This document shows positions 44,189 to 52,531 of a stretch of DNA of 64,000 bases, in pieces. Within the stretch, counting starts at the first letter, position 1, and every line of letters begins with the position of its first letter. Source of the DNA: Motilimonas eburnea (GTDB taxonomy: Bacteria; Pseudomonadota; Gammaproteobacteria; Enterobacterales; CBDFNC01); NCBI RefSeq assembly GCF_021295345.1, contig NZ_JAIMJB010000008.1, forward strand, positions 124,001-188,000, in the 5' to 3' direction. The notes beneath the pieces were generated by a model. That model had not been told where the DNA came from. It ran no database searches and saw only the letters and a list, made by a program, of their open reading frames with translations. The position numbers and the translations under genes were made by a program.

Positions 44189-44974
44189 TTAAAATGGCAA
44201 CAATTCACTTTGCAAGCCTAATTTCATTATTTTTTGATAGAAGGCAAACTCCATGGTATTTGGTATATGCTTATTAAATAATTTGGATTTAGTCTTGGCA
44301 GATTCTGGATCCAGTATGTAATCAAAAATGTTGTTCCCATCAGCTAGACTACTCGTTAATGCAGTAAAATCCTTCACTAGGGTGTTGATGCTTGCACAGT
44401 CGGTCACCTGAATGCAATGCCAATTGGCTTCCTCAATATCACTCCATTCCAAATTTCTAGTTTCACCATTTATTGCACTAAATCGAGTGGGAGCGAATGT
44501 ATTTTCTTGAAAATTTGTCTGATCCATTGTTGATAGTCGAAGGAAACCAGCTCGGCATTGCAGTAGTATCTTAAAGGTTCCTTGGTTTTCAAGAATGATT
44601 ACGCGCACCACGCTAGCTGTCTTATATCTACCATGAAATGGAGTAATTAGCTTTAGCTTAATCTGATGTTTGAAAATAATATCGCCAGTAAACTTCATAT
44701 ATTTCTTCTGCTCAACTCCATGCTCATCGACAAGGGACTGTATGAATAGGTGCTCAAGTTGACGCTTAAGGTGCTGGCCATAGTTATTGATGAAGTATCG
44801 CATTTGACGCTCAGTGGCTAATGCGTGTCCATTGAGCCAACGAGAGGCTAATGAACTGGAAGACCCTTGTAAACCTGCTTTTTTTTCGATGTCTTTGTTT
44901 GTATAACCACCTTCCTGCTTGGCAATTTTTAGCAATTGCCTCGTATGCTTATACTTTTTAGTCGTTTCCTTCAT
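44189..44974 (-). CDS. Putative HTH-containing regulator
   Basis: A 261-residue protein. The N-terminal part (RQLLKIAKQEGGYTNKDIEK to RWLNGHALATERQMRYF) resembles a helix-turn-helix of the Cro/phage-repressor kind. The C-terminal two thirds show no recognised domain. The start at 44974 is chosen by the conserved beginning. It stands alone between a terminator and a small gene. Regulatory role is an inference. Confidence 0.42.
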   Translation of the reverse strand: MKETTKKYKHTRQLLKIAKQEGGYTNKDIEKKAGLQGSSSSLASRWLNGHALATERQMRYFINNYGQHLKRQLEHLFIQSLVDEHGVEQKKYMKFTGDIIFKHQIKLKLITPFHGRYKTASVVRVIILENQGTFKILLQCRAGFLRLSTMDQTNFQENTFAPTRFSAINGETRNLEWSDIEEANWHCIQVTDCASINTLVKDFTALTSSLADGNNIFDYILDPESAKTKSKLFNKHIPNTMEFAFYQKIMKLGLQSELLPF

Positions 44975-45098
44975 GATTAACCATATGTAATTAAACAATA
45001 AACCGATGGGTAGTTAACCATCGGTATCTTATTAAGTCATCTACTAAGCCATCCTGGTCGTAAAGGTTGTGAACTATCGCCCAGTCATGGACTAGCAA

Positions 45099-45245
45099 TT
45101 ACTTTTTGCCGTTGTAACGTGGATTATTAGGGTTCAACTGGTTTGCTCGATTGTCTAACGCTTTCTGATATGCGTCGTTGTGACCAGAAGTACCTTTGTT
45201 TCTATTGGCTTGATTTGCTTTGTGGTTGTTTTGTGTGTTGCTCAT
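45099..45245 (-). CDS. Small Asn/Gly-rich hydrophilic protein
   Basis: A 48-residue protein, rich in Asn, Lys and Gln (SNTQNNHKANQANRNKGTSG), with a strong AAGGAGAGC site ahead of ATG 45245. Similar tiny polar proteins recur in marine gammaproteobacteria, but I cannot name a function. The low-complexity composition suggests a disordered protein. Confidence 0.5.
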   Translation of the reverse strand: MSNTQNNHKANQANRNKGTSGHNDAYQKALDNRANQLNPNNPRYNGKK

Positions 45246-45471
45246 AGTTTGCTCTCCTTCATTTAATGAATGAGGTAAGTTTATACAGGTTCGAAGATTG
45301 GCAACGATGATTGATAAGTGATTATTCAATGATTTTTAGTGATTCTGAGTGATTGGCGTCAAACATGATGATTAAATTGGAATTTTCTTGGATACGCTGG
45401 CTAATGTGTATATGATTTCTCTTTGATGTTTTCGCCGCCGATGTGGCACTTATTGAGCCAATGGAGCTTGT

Positions 45472-45714
45472 ATGTCAGCAACCAGCAAGGCATTTGAGGA
45501 AGGGTTTAACTCTTGTTTAAACACTCCCTATCGAAATCCTTATCCAGAGGATTCGAACGAGTTTAACGACTACGAGCGAGGTCGCACGCAAAAACTTAAA
45601 CGTTCTAGTGGCTATCTGTCTGAGCATGACTTTTTGCCTGATAATTTTTTTGTCGAACGCCGCCCTAAGCCGCAGGAGACTCCCAACCGATATGCTAAAG
45701 CAAAGTACAAATAA
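45472..45714 (+). CDS. RMF-like small protein
   Basis: An 80-residue protein. The pattern AFEEGFNSCLN...NPYP...EFNDYERGR resembles ribosome modulation factor (RMF, 55 residues) and its CrpP-like relatives, with a GF...C...NPY and a final aromatic-x-x-Gly helix. RMF binds the ribosome in stationary phase. Here it may affect ribosomes or an effector of the island. Its extra charged C-terminal tail differs from RMF. The call is by eye. Confidence 0.45.
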   Translation: MSATSKAFEEGFNSCLNTPYRNPYPEDSNEFNDYERGRTQKLKRSSGYLSEHDFLPDNFFVERRPKPQETPNRYAKAKYK

Positions 45715-46074
45715 CAGATTTCAGGTTACTACTACAATCATTTTATAACTATACTTCACTATGGGCGCGGGTCATTTTGACTTACCTTACCGCCCTTGTT
45801 CTGCATCGAATGTTGTTGGAATAGTTCGCTACTTCAACACTTCGAGTGGGCAGAAAGCCGTAACTTGAAATGCCGATTTGCAATGCTTTGAGGTTTAGGA
45901 CGTAATCCGCCGAGTTGATACCATATAGTGCATGTTCTTTAACAACCATATTTTTATCTTGATAGTTAAGTTATTGTATTTATAGGTTCTTATCTATCAC
46001 TTTAGAAATTTGGTTAAATTGGATATAGATAGCTAACCAACTGTGCTAGCTCATTATTCTGGTGAATTTACTCA
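45715..46074 (+). promoter_or_regulatory. CRISPR leader region
   Basis: A 360-bp AT-rich gene-free stretch before the first repeat. The array direction (degenerate repeat at the far end) puts the leader here. TTGATA elements with weak -10 boxes lie near 45960-46000, but no single promoter is clear. A CACTAT-GGGCGCGGGT sequence near 45750 is vaguely repeat-like. No tracrRNA anti-repeat was found by eye. Confidence 0.5.
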
Positions 46075-46522
46075 GTGCACTATCGGGTGTGTGGCTAGTA
46101 AGAAGCATTTGCATGGAGCCGTTGTAACCTTGCAGTGCACTATCGGGTGTGTGGCTAGTAAGAACATGGTGATGAAGTCAACCGAAAACTCCCGGTGCAC
46201 TATCGGGTGTGTGGCTAGTAAGGCAGTGTGCTTTTATTGCCTCCCGACGTCAATGTGCACTATCGGGTGTGTGGCTAGTAAGATCACCATCGCCAAAGAT
46301 AGGATTATTATCGTGTGCACTATCGGGTGTGTGGCTAGGAAGTTACAGCAATTTTCTACACCAACACCACTTGCGTGCACTATCGGGTGTGTGGCTAGTA
46401 AGTATGATGGTGAGCGTGTCCGGCAAGCAAAACGGTGCACTATCGGGTGTGTGGCTAGTAAGTGTAGGCTCAACTTTGCTCATATCCCCCTCACGTGCAC
46501 TATCGGGTGTGGGAGGTGTATA
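46075..46522 (+). CRISPR. CRISPR array, 28-bp repeats and 32-bp spacers
   Basis: Seven full repeats start at 46075, 46135, 46195, 46255, 46315, 46375 and 46435, spaced exactly 60 bp, with seven unrelated 32-bp spacers. Each repeat begins GTGCACTATC and ends GGCTAGTAAG; the fifth has one T-to-G change. An eighth repeat at 46495 keeps its first 17 bases and then diverges, so the array reads left to right. Length and spacing equal those of type I-F arrays, and about 17 of 28 bases agree with the well-known P. aeruginosa I-F repeat. The array runs into the nuclease gene. Confidence 0.95.
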
Positions 46523-48024
46523 TGCCGAGAACTAAAACGCCTAAAGGCATGGTCAGCGTATATAAGGCCTACCGATTTGAGCTGCATAATTTGTCTAAAT
46601 CTAAGGTACGATCTCTTTACAAAACCTTCGTCCAATCAGACATGGCTTATTACAAAGCCTTAGCGCTTTGCGAAGAAGATGCTAACCACATATTAACGCT
46701 CGAGACTAAGAGTGAGAAAAATAAGCGTTTTGGTCAACTGCAAAAAAAACTACAAGCTATAGTGAAACCCCTACCTTTTGGTAGCGCATTAAAAGCATCG
46801 GTCATTGAAACGGTAAAGCAGCAAGTCAGTTCTTATGTTGAACTAAAACTTTCTGGTCAGAATGCCGGGTACCCATCAAAGGAAAGCCATGCCATTGATT
46901 ATGAGTTTTGGCTGAATCAGCTTCTTTTATCTGTGGACCTTGAAAGGGAGAGTGAGGCACGAGACGCACTCTCAATGAAAAACTATTCGAAATACCGACC
47001 GCTATCGTTCGAGAAACACCGCATAGGTGATGGTTTCAAGATCTACCAAGATGATAAAGGCCGATTGTTTGCTTTTCTTAATTTGTGGAACAGCCATGAT
47101 AAGCGTGCCAGCAAAATCCAAATGGACATGATAGATACTAAGAGTGGTGAGCGGTGCCAAGAAAGTACCTCCTTAGGTATGCTAGTTCCTCTTTCTTTTT
47201 CTGAAAAACAACGTGATGCCTTGTCTAAGGGTCAAGCGCAAACGGCTAAATTAGTTGCAACCGAAGATGGGCGGTTTTTCTTGATGGTCAGTGTGCTATT
47301 TCAAGTTAGAAAGCAGGAAGCAGCGTGTATCATGGGGGTAGATCGAGGTTTCGATGAGTTAGCTACATTTTCAGTTAGGGATAGCTCATCTGGTAAAGTG
47401 TTCGTAACAGGCTCTTTGTCCGGGCATAACCTTCGCCAGCACCAAAGAAAGTTAGAGGCAAAACAAAAGTTAGATCAAAAGTTAGGAAAGCGTTATATCT
47501 CAGGCTGGTCAAATTACTCTCTCAATTTGATGCACCACGTCGCTAATGAAATAGTGTCTATTGCTGATAAATATAAGTGCCAAGTTGTACTTGAGGACCT
47601 ATCCAGCATTAAGAACAACCCTCACATGAAAAGGCCTAAAGGGGCTAGAAAAAGTAATTTTTCACGCATGTTGTCCCGCCAGCAATATGGTCGCCTAGAG
47701 TTCCTACTAGGCTATAAGCTTGCTTGCATGGGGCTACCTCCACCAAAGCTTGTTCGAGCGGCCTACACGAGCGTAACTTGCCCCAAATGCGGTCATGCTG
47801 ATAAGAATAATAGGCCGCCACATAGAAGAGATACGTTTTGCTGTACAAATAGCCCTTGCCAGTATCAAGAGCATGCCGACATTGTTGGCGCTCATAATGT
47901 AGCTGGCAAGTTCATCTGGTATGAGAGTGTTAAGTCAAAGATGAAAAAAGGCCATCCTCTGCCAGAGCAGCATCAATACTCATATTGGCTAAGGCAAAAC
48001 CTTGTGCTGGAGGCTGGTAAATAG
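46522..48024 (+). CDS. Cas12/TnpB-like RuvC nuclease linked to the array
   Basis: A 500-residue protein, the size of a miniature type V effector. The split RuvC triad is intact: Asp274 (MGVDRGF), Glu358 (VVLEDLSS) and Asp453 (HADIVGAHN). A zinc finger lies between the last two (CPKC at 420-423, CC at 440-441, Cys446). An RNA-guided DNA nuclease is expected. The ATG follows a GGGAGGTG site at 46511-46518; the GTG at 46495 is inside the degenerate repeat and is not the start. No Cas1, Cas2, Cas4 or Cas6 gene is visible in the window. No IS605 tnpA or ends are seen, so it is not a plain transposon TnpB. Its subtype within the V-U/Cas12 group is not assigned. Confidence 0.85.
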   Translation: MPRTKTPKGMVSVYKAYRFELHNLSKSKVRSLYKTFVQSDMAYYKALALCEEDANHILTLETKSEKNKRFGQLQKKLQAIVKPLPFGSALKASVIETVKQQVSSYVELKLSGQNAGYPSKESHAIDYEFWLNQLLLSVDLERESEARDALSMKNYSKYRPLSFEKHRIGDGFKIYQDDKGRLFAFLNLWNSHDKRASKIQMDMIDTKSGERCQESTSLGMLVPLSFSEKQRDALSKGQAQTAKLVATEDGRFFLMVSVLFQVRKQEAACIMGVDRGFDELATFSVRDSSSGKVFVTGSLSGHNLRQHQRKLEAKQKLDQKLGKRYISGWSNYSLNLMHHVANEIVSIADKYKCQVVLEDLSSIKNNPHMKRPKGARKSNFSRMLSRQQYGRLEFLLGYKLACMGLPPPKLVRAAYTSVTCPKCGHADKNNRPPHRRDTFCCTNSPCQYQEHADIVGAHNVAGKFIWYESVKSKMKKGHPLPEQHQYSYWLRQNLVLEAGK

Positions 48025-48231
48025 TGGAGTGGCTCGTTTGGTTATCAAGTGTTTGAAACGCTTAACTGCATGAGTTTCGGTATAGGTTATAATTTTCATT
48101 GACATAACGCAGTCTAAACTTTATCTTTTATTGACGGTTTGCGCCACCAGTCAGTCCACAGACAAAGCGAAATGCAGCGCTGAATCAGAACTCCATCTGT
48201 TAATAATTGAGTATCACTCTTCTTGTGATAT

Positions 48232-49236
48232 GTGGACGCACAAGAATATCAGGTGCTTAATTATATGTTTACTTTCCCTACCTTAAACCAAGCGAAAGCG
48301 CACTCAAAATACCTATCGCAAGTTATTGGCATCAAGCGTACCCATGCGCAAGAAATTGTGGCATTTATTCACAAACAAAATACTTGGGCTGAGCTAGTCA
48401 TGCTGTGTAAAGACTTGGGCGGAACCCTGTTGAGTGATAATAGCCATTTTCCTACTCTATATTGCTCCCAAGAAACTATCGCAAGGTTTGATAGTGTTAT
48501 TTCGAAGTACCGGAAAGCTATTGATGACATCATCGCAGTCAGTCCAAAAGTACATGACAGTTTGCTTACTCGAATTTCTAATAAGGATTACCACCGGATT
48601 TCAGGTTCAATTGTTGGGAGTTTGCTTGATGAGATCGAGGGTTATGAAAGCTATCGCTCTAGCACTGCAGAAAATGTATTGTTTTGCTTAAATTTTTGGG
48701 ACGACTCTGTTTTTAAGGCTATTTACAACCGAAATACCAAATGTAACAACCCTACTCTAAGCCCCGAGTTTTTGCCCCAACATTTTTATGCCTATTACAA
48801 CTTCAAAGGGAAGAGTGTTGATATTTCGTGTCGGGAGTGGGATTTGAACCTAGAAAGGCCTAGTAAACTTAAGCGATCCTCTAATGCCGTTGATGAGCGC
48901 TCATTTCAAGAGTCGATTTGTACTAGAAAATGGTTTAAGCCCTATATGATTGGGTACTTGAAAATGATTTGCCAGCATTTTCGAATGGCAGGGTTTAGCG
49001 GCAATATTCGGATCCACAAAATTCTTAACTATTCTGCAAATAACCATAAAACGGGCATCAGAGACGATTACTATCATGATGAAATTGCAGGTTTGTTTGA
49101 TGCTCTTATCAAACTTGGAGGGCGGTACGTTCGTGAAAAAGGGGCCGGAGGGGAGCTACTCGATATCGATTGTTTGGAAATCTCATTTTTTGCTGATGGA
49201 ACAAATCAGTGGATGATCGGGGAGAGCACTATATGA
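48232..49236 (+). CDS. Hypothetical protein next to the CRISPR nuclease
   Basis: A 334-residue protein. Its first part (LNQAKAHSKYLSQVIGIKRT then AQEIVAFIHKQNTWAELVML) resembles the N-terminal repeat of mobile-element proteins sometimes annotated as glyoxalase-related. The start is uncertain: GTG 48232 or ATG 48265 (Met12). It overlaps the next gene by 4 bp. The 48025-48231 gap holds no gene. A role with the CRISPR nuclease is possible but unproven. Confidence 0.48.
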   Translation: MDAQEYQVLNYMFTFPTLNQAKAHSKYLSQVIGIKRTHAQEIVAFIHKQNTWAELVMLCKDLGGTLLSDNSHFPTLYCSQETIARFDSVISKYRKAIDDIIAVSPKVHDSLLTRISNKDYHRISGSIVGSLLDEIEGYESYRSSTAENVLFCLNFWDDSVFKAIYNRNTKCNNPTLSPEFLPQHFYAYYNFKGKSVDISCREWDLNLERPSKLKRSSNAVDERSFQESICTRKWFKPYMIGYLKMICQHFRMAGFSGNIRIHKILNYSANNHKTGIRDDYYHDEIAGLFDALIKLGGRYVREKGAGGELLDIDCLEISFFADGTNQWMIGESTI

Positions 49237-50054
49237 ATGCTCTGAAAAAGTATGTACTTCAACGGTTTAATGCGATGTCTAAACCAGAGCGCATTTACAT
49301 TATTTGCAAAATTACAGAAACTGATTTTTATAAAGATTATTGTCTGAAAAACCGAAACAGAGTAGTACATTTCTACCTGTATAATAACGCAATAAATGCT
49401 TATTTAGTGAGATACTTCGAAGGTGGTACTATCCATGGTAGGCGCAGTCCTTTTGATCAAACGCATGAAAATGATCGGTTAAGCCTTATTACATACCAAT
49501 TACCTTCAACGGTTTTCATTCATTCAAAGGACTCCTCTTTTGAGCCTTTGTTTCATAAGGTTAAAACTACCGAGCTCGTTCGCCCCTTCAAAGTTAAACA
49601 GTATGAATCCGCGATGATCAAAGCATGGTTAAAAGCACAGCCCTTCCTAGCTTCTAGCTCTATGGATCCCCAAGGAAGCTATTCGCTCGCTAGGCTTAAT
49701 TACTCCAATGTTTTCTCAAGTAAACAAGATGTCTATTTTATTTTGGATGAAGAAAATAGTATGGTGAAAATAGGCATTACCTCTGATTTAAAGAATAGGC
49801 TTAAGGCTATTAAAGCGCAGTATCGGACAGGGGACCTTGAGGTAGTATCTGTTGTGCATGCTGGTGGTGTTGAGGTTGAGCGTTTTCTTCATCACTATTT
49901 TTCTGATCTTCAAGTCAAGCAAGCAGGTAAGGGAAATGAGTGGTTTCATTACTGTGAAGTTCTATACGAATTTATTCGCTCGCTAAATGAATGTCCCATT
50001 AAAAGTGAGTTTATCGCGAAGCTAATGCAAAAGACTTCGGCTGCAGTTGCTTAG
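49233..50054 (+). CDS. GIY-YIG/MUG113-like protein
   Basis: A 273-residue protein. The C-terminal VYFILDEENSMVKIGITSDLK followed by RL, then the ERFLHHYF segment, resembles the GIY-YIG/T5orf172-MUG113 nuclease fold found in phages and islands. The N-terminal part is not recognised. The start ATG overlaps the previous stop (ATGA) and has a GGGGAG site, so the two are translated together. A DNA-cleaving role is plausible. Confidence 0.52.
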   Translation: MNALKKYVLQRFNAMSKPERIYIICKITETDFYKDYCLKNRNRVVHFYLYNNAINAYLVRYFEGGTIHGRRSPFDQTHENDRLSLITYQLPSTVFIHSKDSSFEPLFHKVKTTELVRPFKVKQYESAMIKAWLKAQPFLASSSMDPQGSYSLARLNYSNVFSSKQDVYFILDEENSMVKIGITSDLKNRLKAIKAQYRTGDLEVVSVVHAGGVEVERFLHHYFSDLQVKQAGKGNEWFHYCEVLYEFIRSLNECPIKSEFIAKLMQKTSAAVA

Positions 50055-50067
50055 CATCGCTATTTCG

Positions 50068-51312
50068 TTAGCACCTAATCTTCGGTATATGTCGCCAATT
50101 GGTCGTGTACTGCGGCGACAAATATTCGCGCCGCATATCCCATTTCTGCTCGATGCCCTCGCCTGCTAGCAAGGCCGTGCCATTACCAAACCGATTATTG
50201 ATAGCATCGAGGCATTGCATGAGCTTGGGGTTACTCCTGTCTTTGGCAAATATATCCAACTGGACATTGCACTCACTGCGAAGCTCCACCAGCCCAATGC
50301 CCGCTCGATAATAAGGTACACCTGGCTTAAAGAGCTGGTGGATATTCTCTCGCACTGCACCTGCTATCACTGAGGTGTCATTGGTTGGTACCTCGAACCG
50401 GTGCAAGATTTTAAATGACTGCGGCGTTTCATCGAATGATGACGAAGCGGCAAAACCAATTAATTGCTGCGCAACACTACCTTGATCGCGTAATTTCTTG
50501 GCTGCAATCGCACAGTGTTTCGCTAAGGCTTGGTATAAGCTTTCAATGTCGGTAATTCGCTCGCCAAACGAGCGTGTTGACCAGATCTGTTGTTTATCCG
50601 CTCTAACCGTATCCCATTCTTTAACAGGCTCCCCGTTGAGCTCGCGTACCGTCTGCTCAAGTAAAATATTGAAATTTGTTTTGGCGTGCTTTGGTGGCCA
50701 TTTAGCTAAATCAATGGCTTTGTGAATATTAAATAGCTTGAGCCGTTTGGCTATGCGCCTACCAACTCCCCAAACATCTTCAACGTCCATCTGTGACAAT
50801 ATTGCTTCCCGCTGTTGTGATGACTCAATAAAGCAAACCCCATGGTAACCGCGGATCTTCTTAGCTGCGTGATTAGCAGCTTTGGCCAACGTGATGGTCT
50901 CACCGATGCCAACGCACACCGGTAGCCTTAACTCGGTCCAAATACGCCTTCGGATATCGGCGCCAAGCTGCAGTAGGTTTTTTTGCCCACTTAAATCCGC
51001 AAAGCTCTCATCGATGCTGTAAATATGGACGTTGGGTGAGTATTCTGAGATCAAACTGGCAAAGCGCATTGAGAGATCGCTATACAGCTCGTAGTTGGAG
51101 CTTCTTACAATTACCTTGTGCTTTTCACATAACTCTTTGATTTGGAAATAAGGAGCGAACCGAGGGATGTTTAATTCTTTAGCTTGCCGATTTAATGCTG
51201 CAACACAACCATCATTATTAGTTAATACTATCAATGGTTTCCCTCTGTTATGAGGCTCGAAAACGACCTCGGCAGAGGGATAGAAAGAATTGACATCGGT
51301 AAGTGCGATCAA
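50068..51312 (-). CDS. umuC: UmuC, Y-family DNA polymerase V subunit
   Basis: A 414-residue error-prone polymerase. Asp6 and DE at 101-102 (YSIDESFADLSG) are the catalytic acidic residues; the little-finger and C-terminal parts are complete. It bypasses DNA damage with UmuD'. The start is a TTG with GAGAAC upstream. A LexA box lies 21 bp upstream, so it is SOS-controlled. No umuD precedes it; UmuD would have to come from another locus. Mobile elements often carry umuDC or rumAB. Confidence 0.9.
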   Translation of the reverse strand: MIALTDVNSFYPSAEVVFEPHNRGKPLIVLTNNDGCVAALNRQAKELNIPRFAPYFQIKELCEKHKVIVRSSNYELYSDLSMRFASLISEYSPNVHIYSIDESFADLSGQKNLLQLGADIRRRIWTELRLPVCVGIGETITLAKAANHAAKKIRGYHGVCFIESSQQREAILSQMDVEDVWGVGRRIAKRLKLFNIHKAIDLAKWPPKHAKTNFNILLEQTVRELNGEPVKEWDTVRADKQQIWSTRSFGERITDIESLYQALAKHCAIAAKKLRDQGSVAQQLIGFAASSSFDETPQSFKILHRFEVPTNDTSVIAGAVRENIHQLFKPGVPYYRAGIGLVELRSECNVQLDIFAKDRSNPKLMQCLDAINNRFGNGTALLAGEGIEQKWDMRREYLSPQYTTNWRHIPKIRC

Positions 51313-51332
51313 TGGTTGTTCTCAAATTTTAA

Positions 51333-51348
51333 CTGTGTATTTATACAG
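51333..51348. promoter_or_regulatory. LexA box of umuC
   Basis: CTGT (51333-51336) and ACAG (51345-51348) flank an 8-bp AT-rich centre, the full CTGT-N8-ACAG consensus of gammaproteobacterial LexA sites. It lies 21-36 bp upstream of the umuC start codon. Confidence 0.85.
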
Positions 51349-51494
51349 TGTATTTTAGCGCATCTTTGGATTTTTCGGCAACGCCCTGTTGGGTAGCGTC
51401 AGCATGCTCACCTAGGCTCATTTTTTTTGGAATTGCTTTCTACTGATAATTGATGTCAAATACTTATCAATAACATTTTTATCAGGAGGTTATT

Positions 51495-51767
51495 TTGAGG
51501 CTTTTGACATTATTGGCTTGCTCTCTAGTTATTTTAGGCTGCGGGCAAGAGACGAAAGAAGAAATAAAGACAGTCGATTTCTATGTCGAACAGACAGAAG
51601 ATCGGTTGCAAAAGATTGCTGAGTGCAAGAATAATCCAGGTGAGCTAATGGCTACACCAAATTGCATTAACGCCGTGGCTGCAGAAAAAAAAGTAAACAA
51701 CCCAGTGGGCAGCTATAAGGAATTTAGCTCTGACGCGCTCGATAAAGTGCGAAAGCAATCTTCTTAA
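51495..51767 (+). CDS. eexN: EexN-like entry-exclusion lipoprotein
   Basis: A 90-residue lipoprotein with a lipobox (LVILGCGQ). Its mature part has VDFYVEQTEDRLQKIAEC and CKNNPGELMATPNCINA, typical of EexN family proteins, which block entry of related conjugative elements. AGGAGG upstream selects the TTG at 51495. It lies apart from the tra genes of the window start, so it may belong to another element or to the same element further round. Confidence 0.72.
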   Translation: MRLLTLLACSLVILGCGQETKEEIKTVDFYVEQTEDRLQKIAECKNNPGELMATPNCINAVAAEKKVNNPVGSYKEFSSDALDKVRKQSS

Positions 51768-52066
51768 GCTTAATGACAAACAATGAAGCCTAGCGATGCC
51801 TGAGCGGCAGCGCTATCATGCGTAAACTTTGCTACGGAACAAGCTCAGAGCGTGAAGATAAGTTTCGTTTATACTTGTTAGCAGTGATACAAACAAGCAA
51901 GAAGCGAGGATTAATTGCACTCAAAATGTTTGAAGCGATAGTCACCTCTATGATGAAAAAGATGAATACCCAGGTGTTTTTGGGTTGATATCTGATTACC
52001 CAAGTTGAGACTGGTGAAAGGTTGCCGTATTATCATCCTATTATGGGGTCTAACTAAGGAGAGAAA

Positions 52067-52390
52067 GTGAGTAGCATTCCAAACGTTGAAGATTGGAAGT
52101 GGTTTCATTTTTTGTATGCGATAGGTGTTCCTATTTGTGTCGGCGCTTTCTTTCTTGAGCAGACCCCATTAATTGGCGAGTTATTCTGGATTCCCTTCGG
52201 GTTTGGCCTTGCAGCATTCGGTGGTTTTGGACAGGCTGCATCAAAACGAAGACCTTTCCGACGGAACGGAATGCGCGGCTATGAAGCTTACCTTCAATTT
52301 AACCCAATCAGTGTATCTATGCTTTGTGTATCGTTAATTGGGTTTTCTATTTCTGCATATGCGTTCACTGAGCATTTTAAAGTAGGTTAA
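52067..52390 (+). CDS. Small membrane protein
   Basis: A 107-residue protein with two or three hydrophobic helices (FHFLYAIGVPICVGAFF, WIPFGFGLAAFGGFGQA and a C-terminal one) and a basic loop (SKRRPFRRNG). The GTG start has GGAGAG upstream. No family is recognised. The 51768-52066 stretch before it holds no gene. Confidence 0.45.
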   Translation: MSSIPNVEDWKWFHFLYAIGVPICVGAFFLEQTPLIGELFWIPFGFGLAAFGGFGQAASKRRPFRRNGMRGYEAYLQFNPISVSMLCVSLIGFSISAYAFTEHFKVG

Positions 52391-52531
52391 ACTTTGACTT
52401 AAGCGTGTTCGAATAGTTCAAGGGAGTCCCGTAGCCGTTAATTTACCGTGTAACGTGGCCTGTGGTAGCTTTGGTATTGAGTTGTCCACCTTTTAACAGG
52501 ACGTTATCAAAATTCGAGACTGGAGAGTAAT

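Noticed and set aside
46043-46663. A 206-codon frame with a repeating CTIGCVASK motif
   Set aside because: It is the CRISPR array read as protein; a 60-bp period keeps the frame open. Spacer parts are unrelated and the nuclease gene begins inside it in another frame.
46522-48024. Plain IS605 TnpB transposon gene
   Set aside because: No TnpA gene, no IS605 ends and a clear array in front of it; the RuvC and zinc-finger layout fits Cas12-like proteins too.
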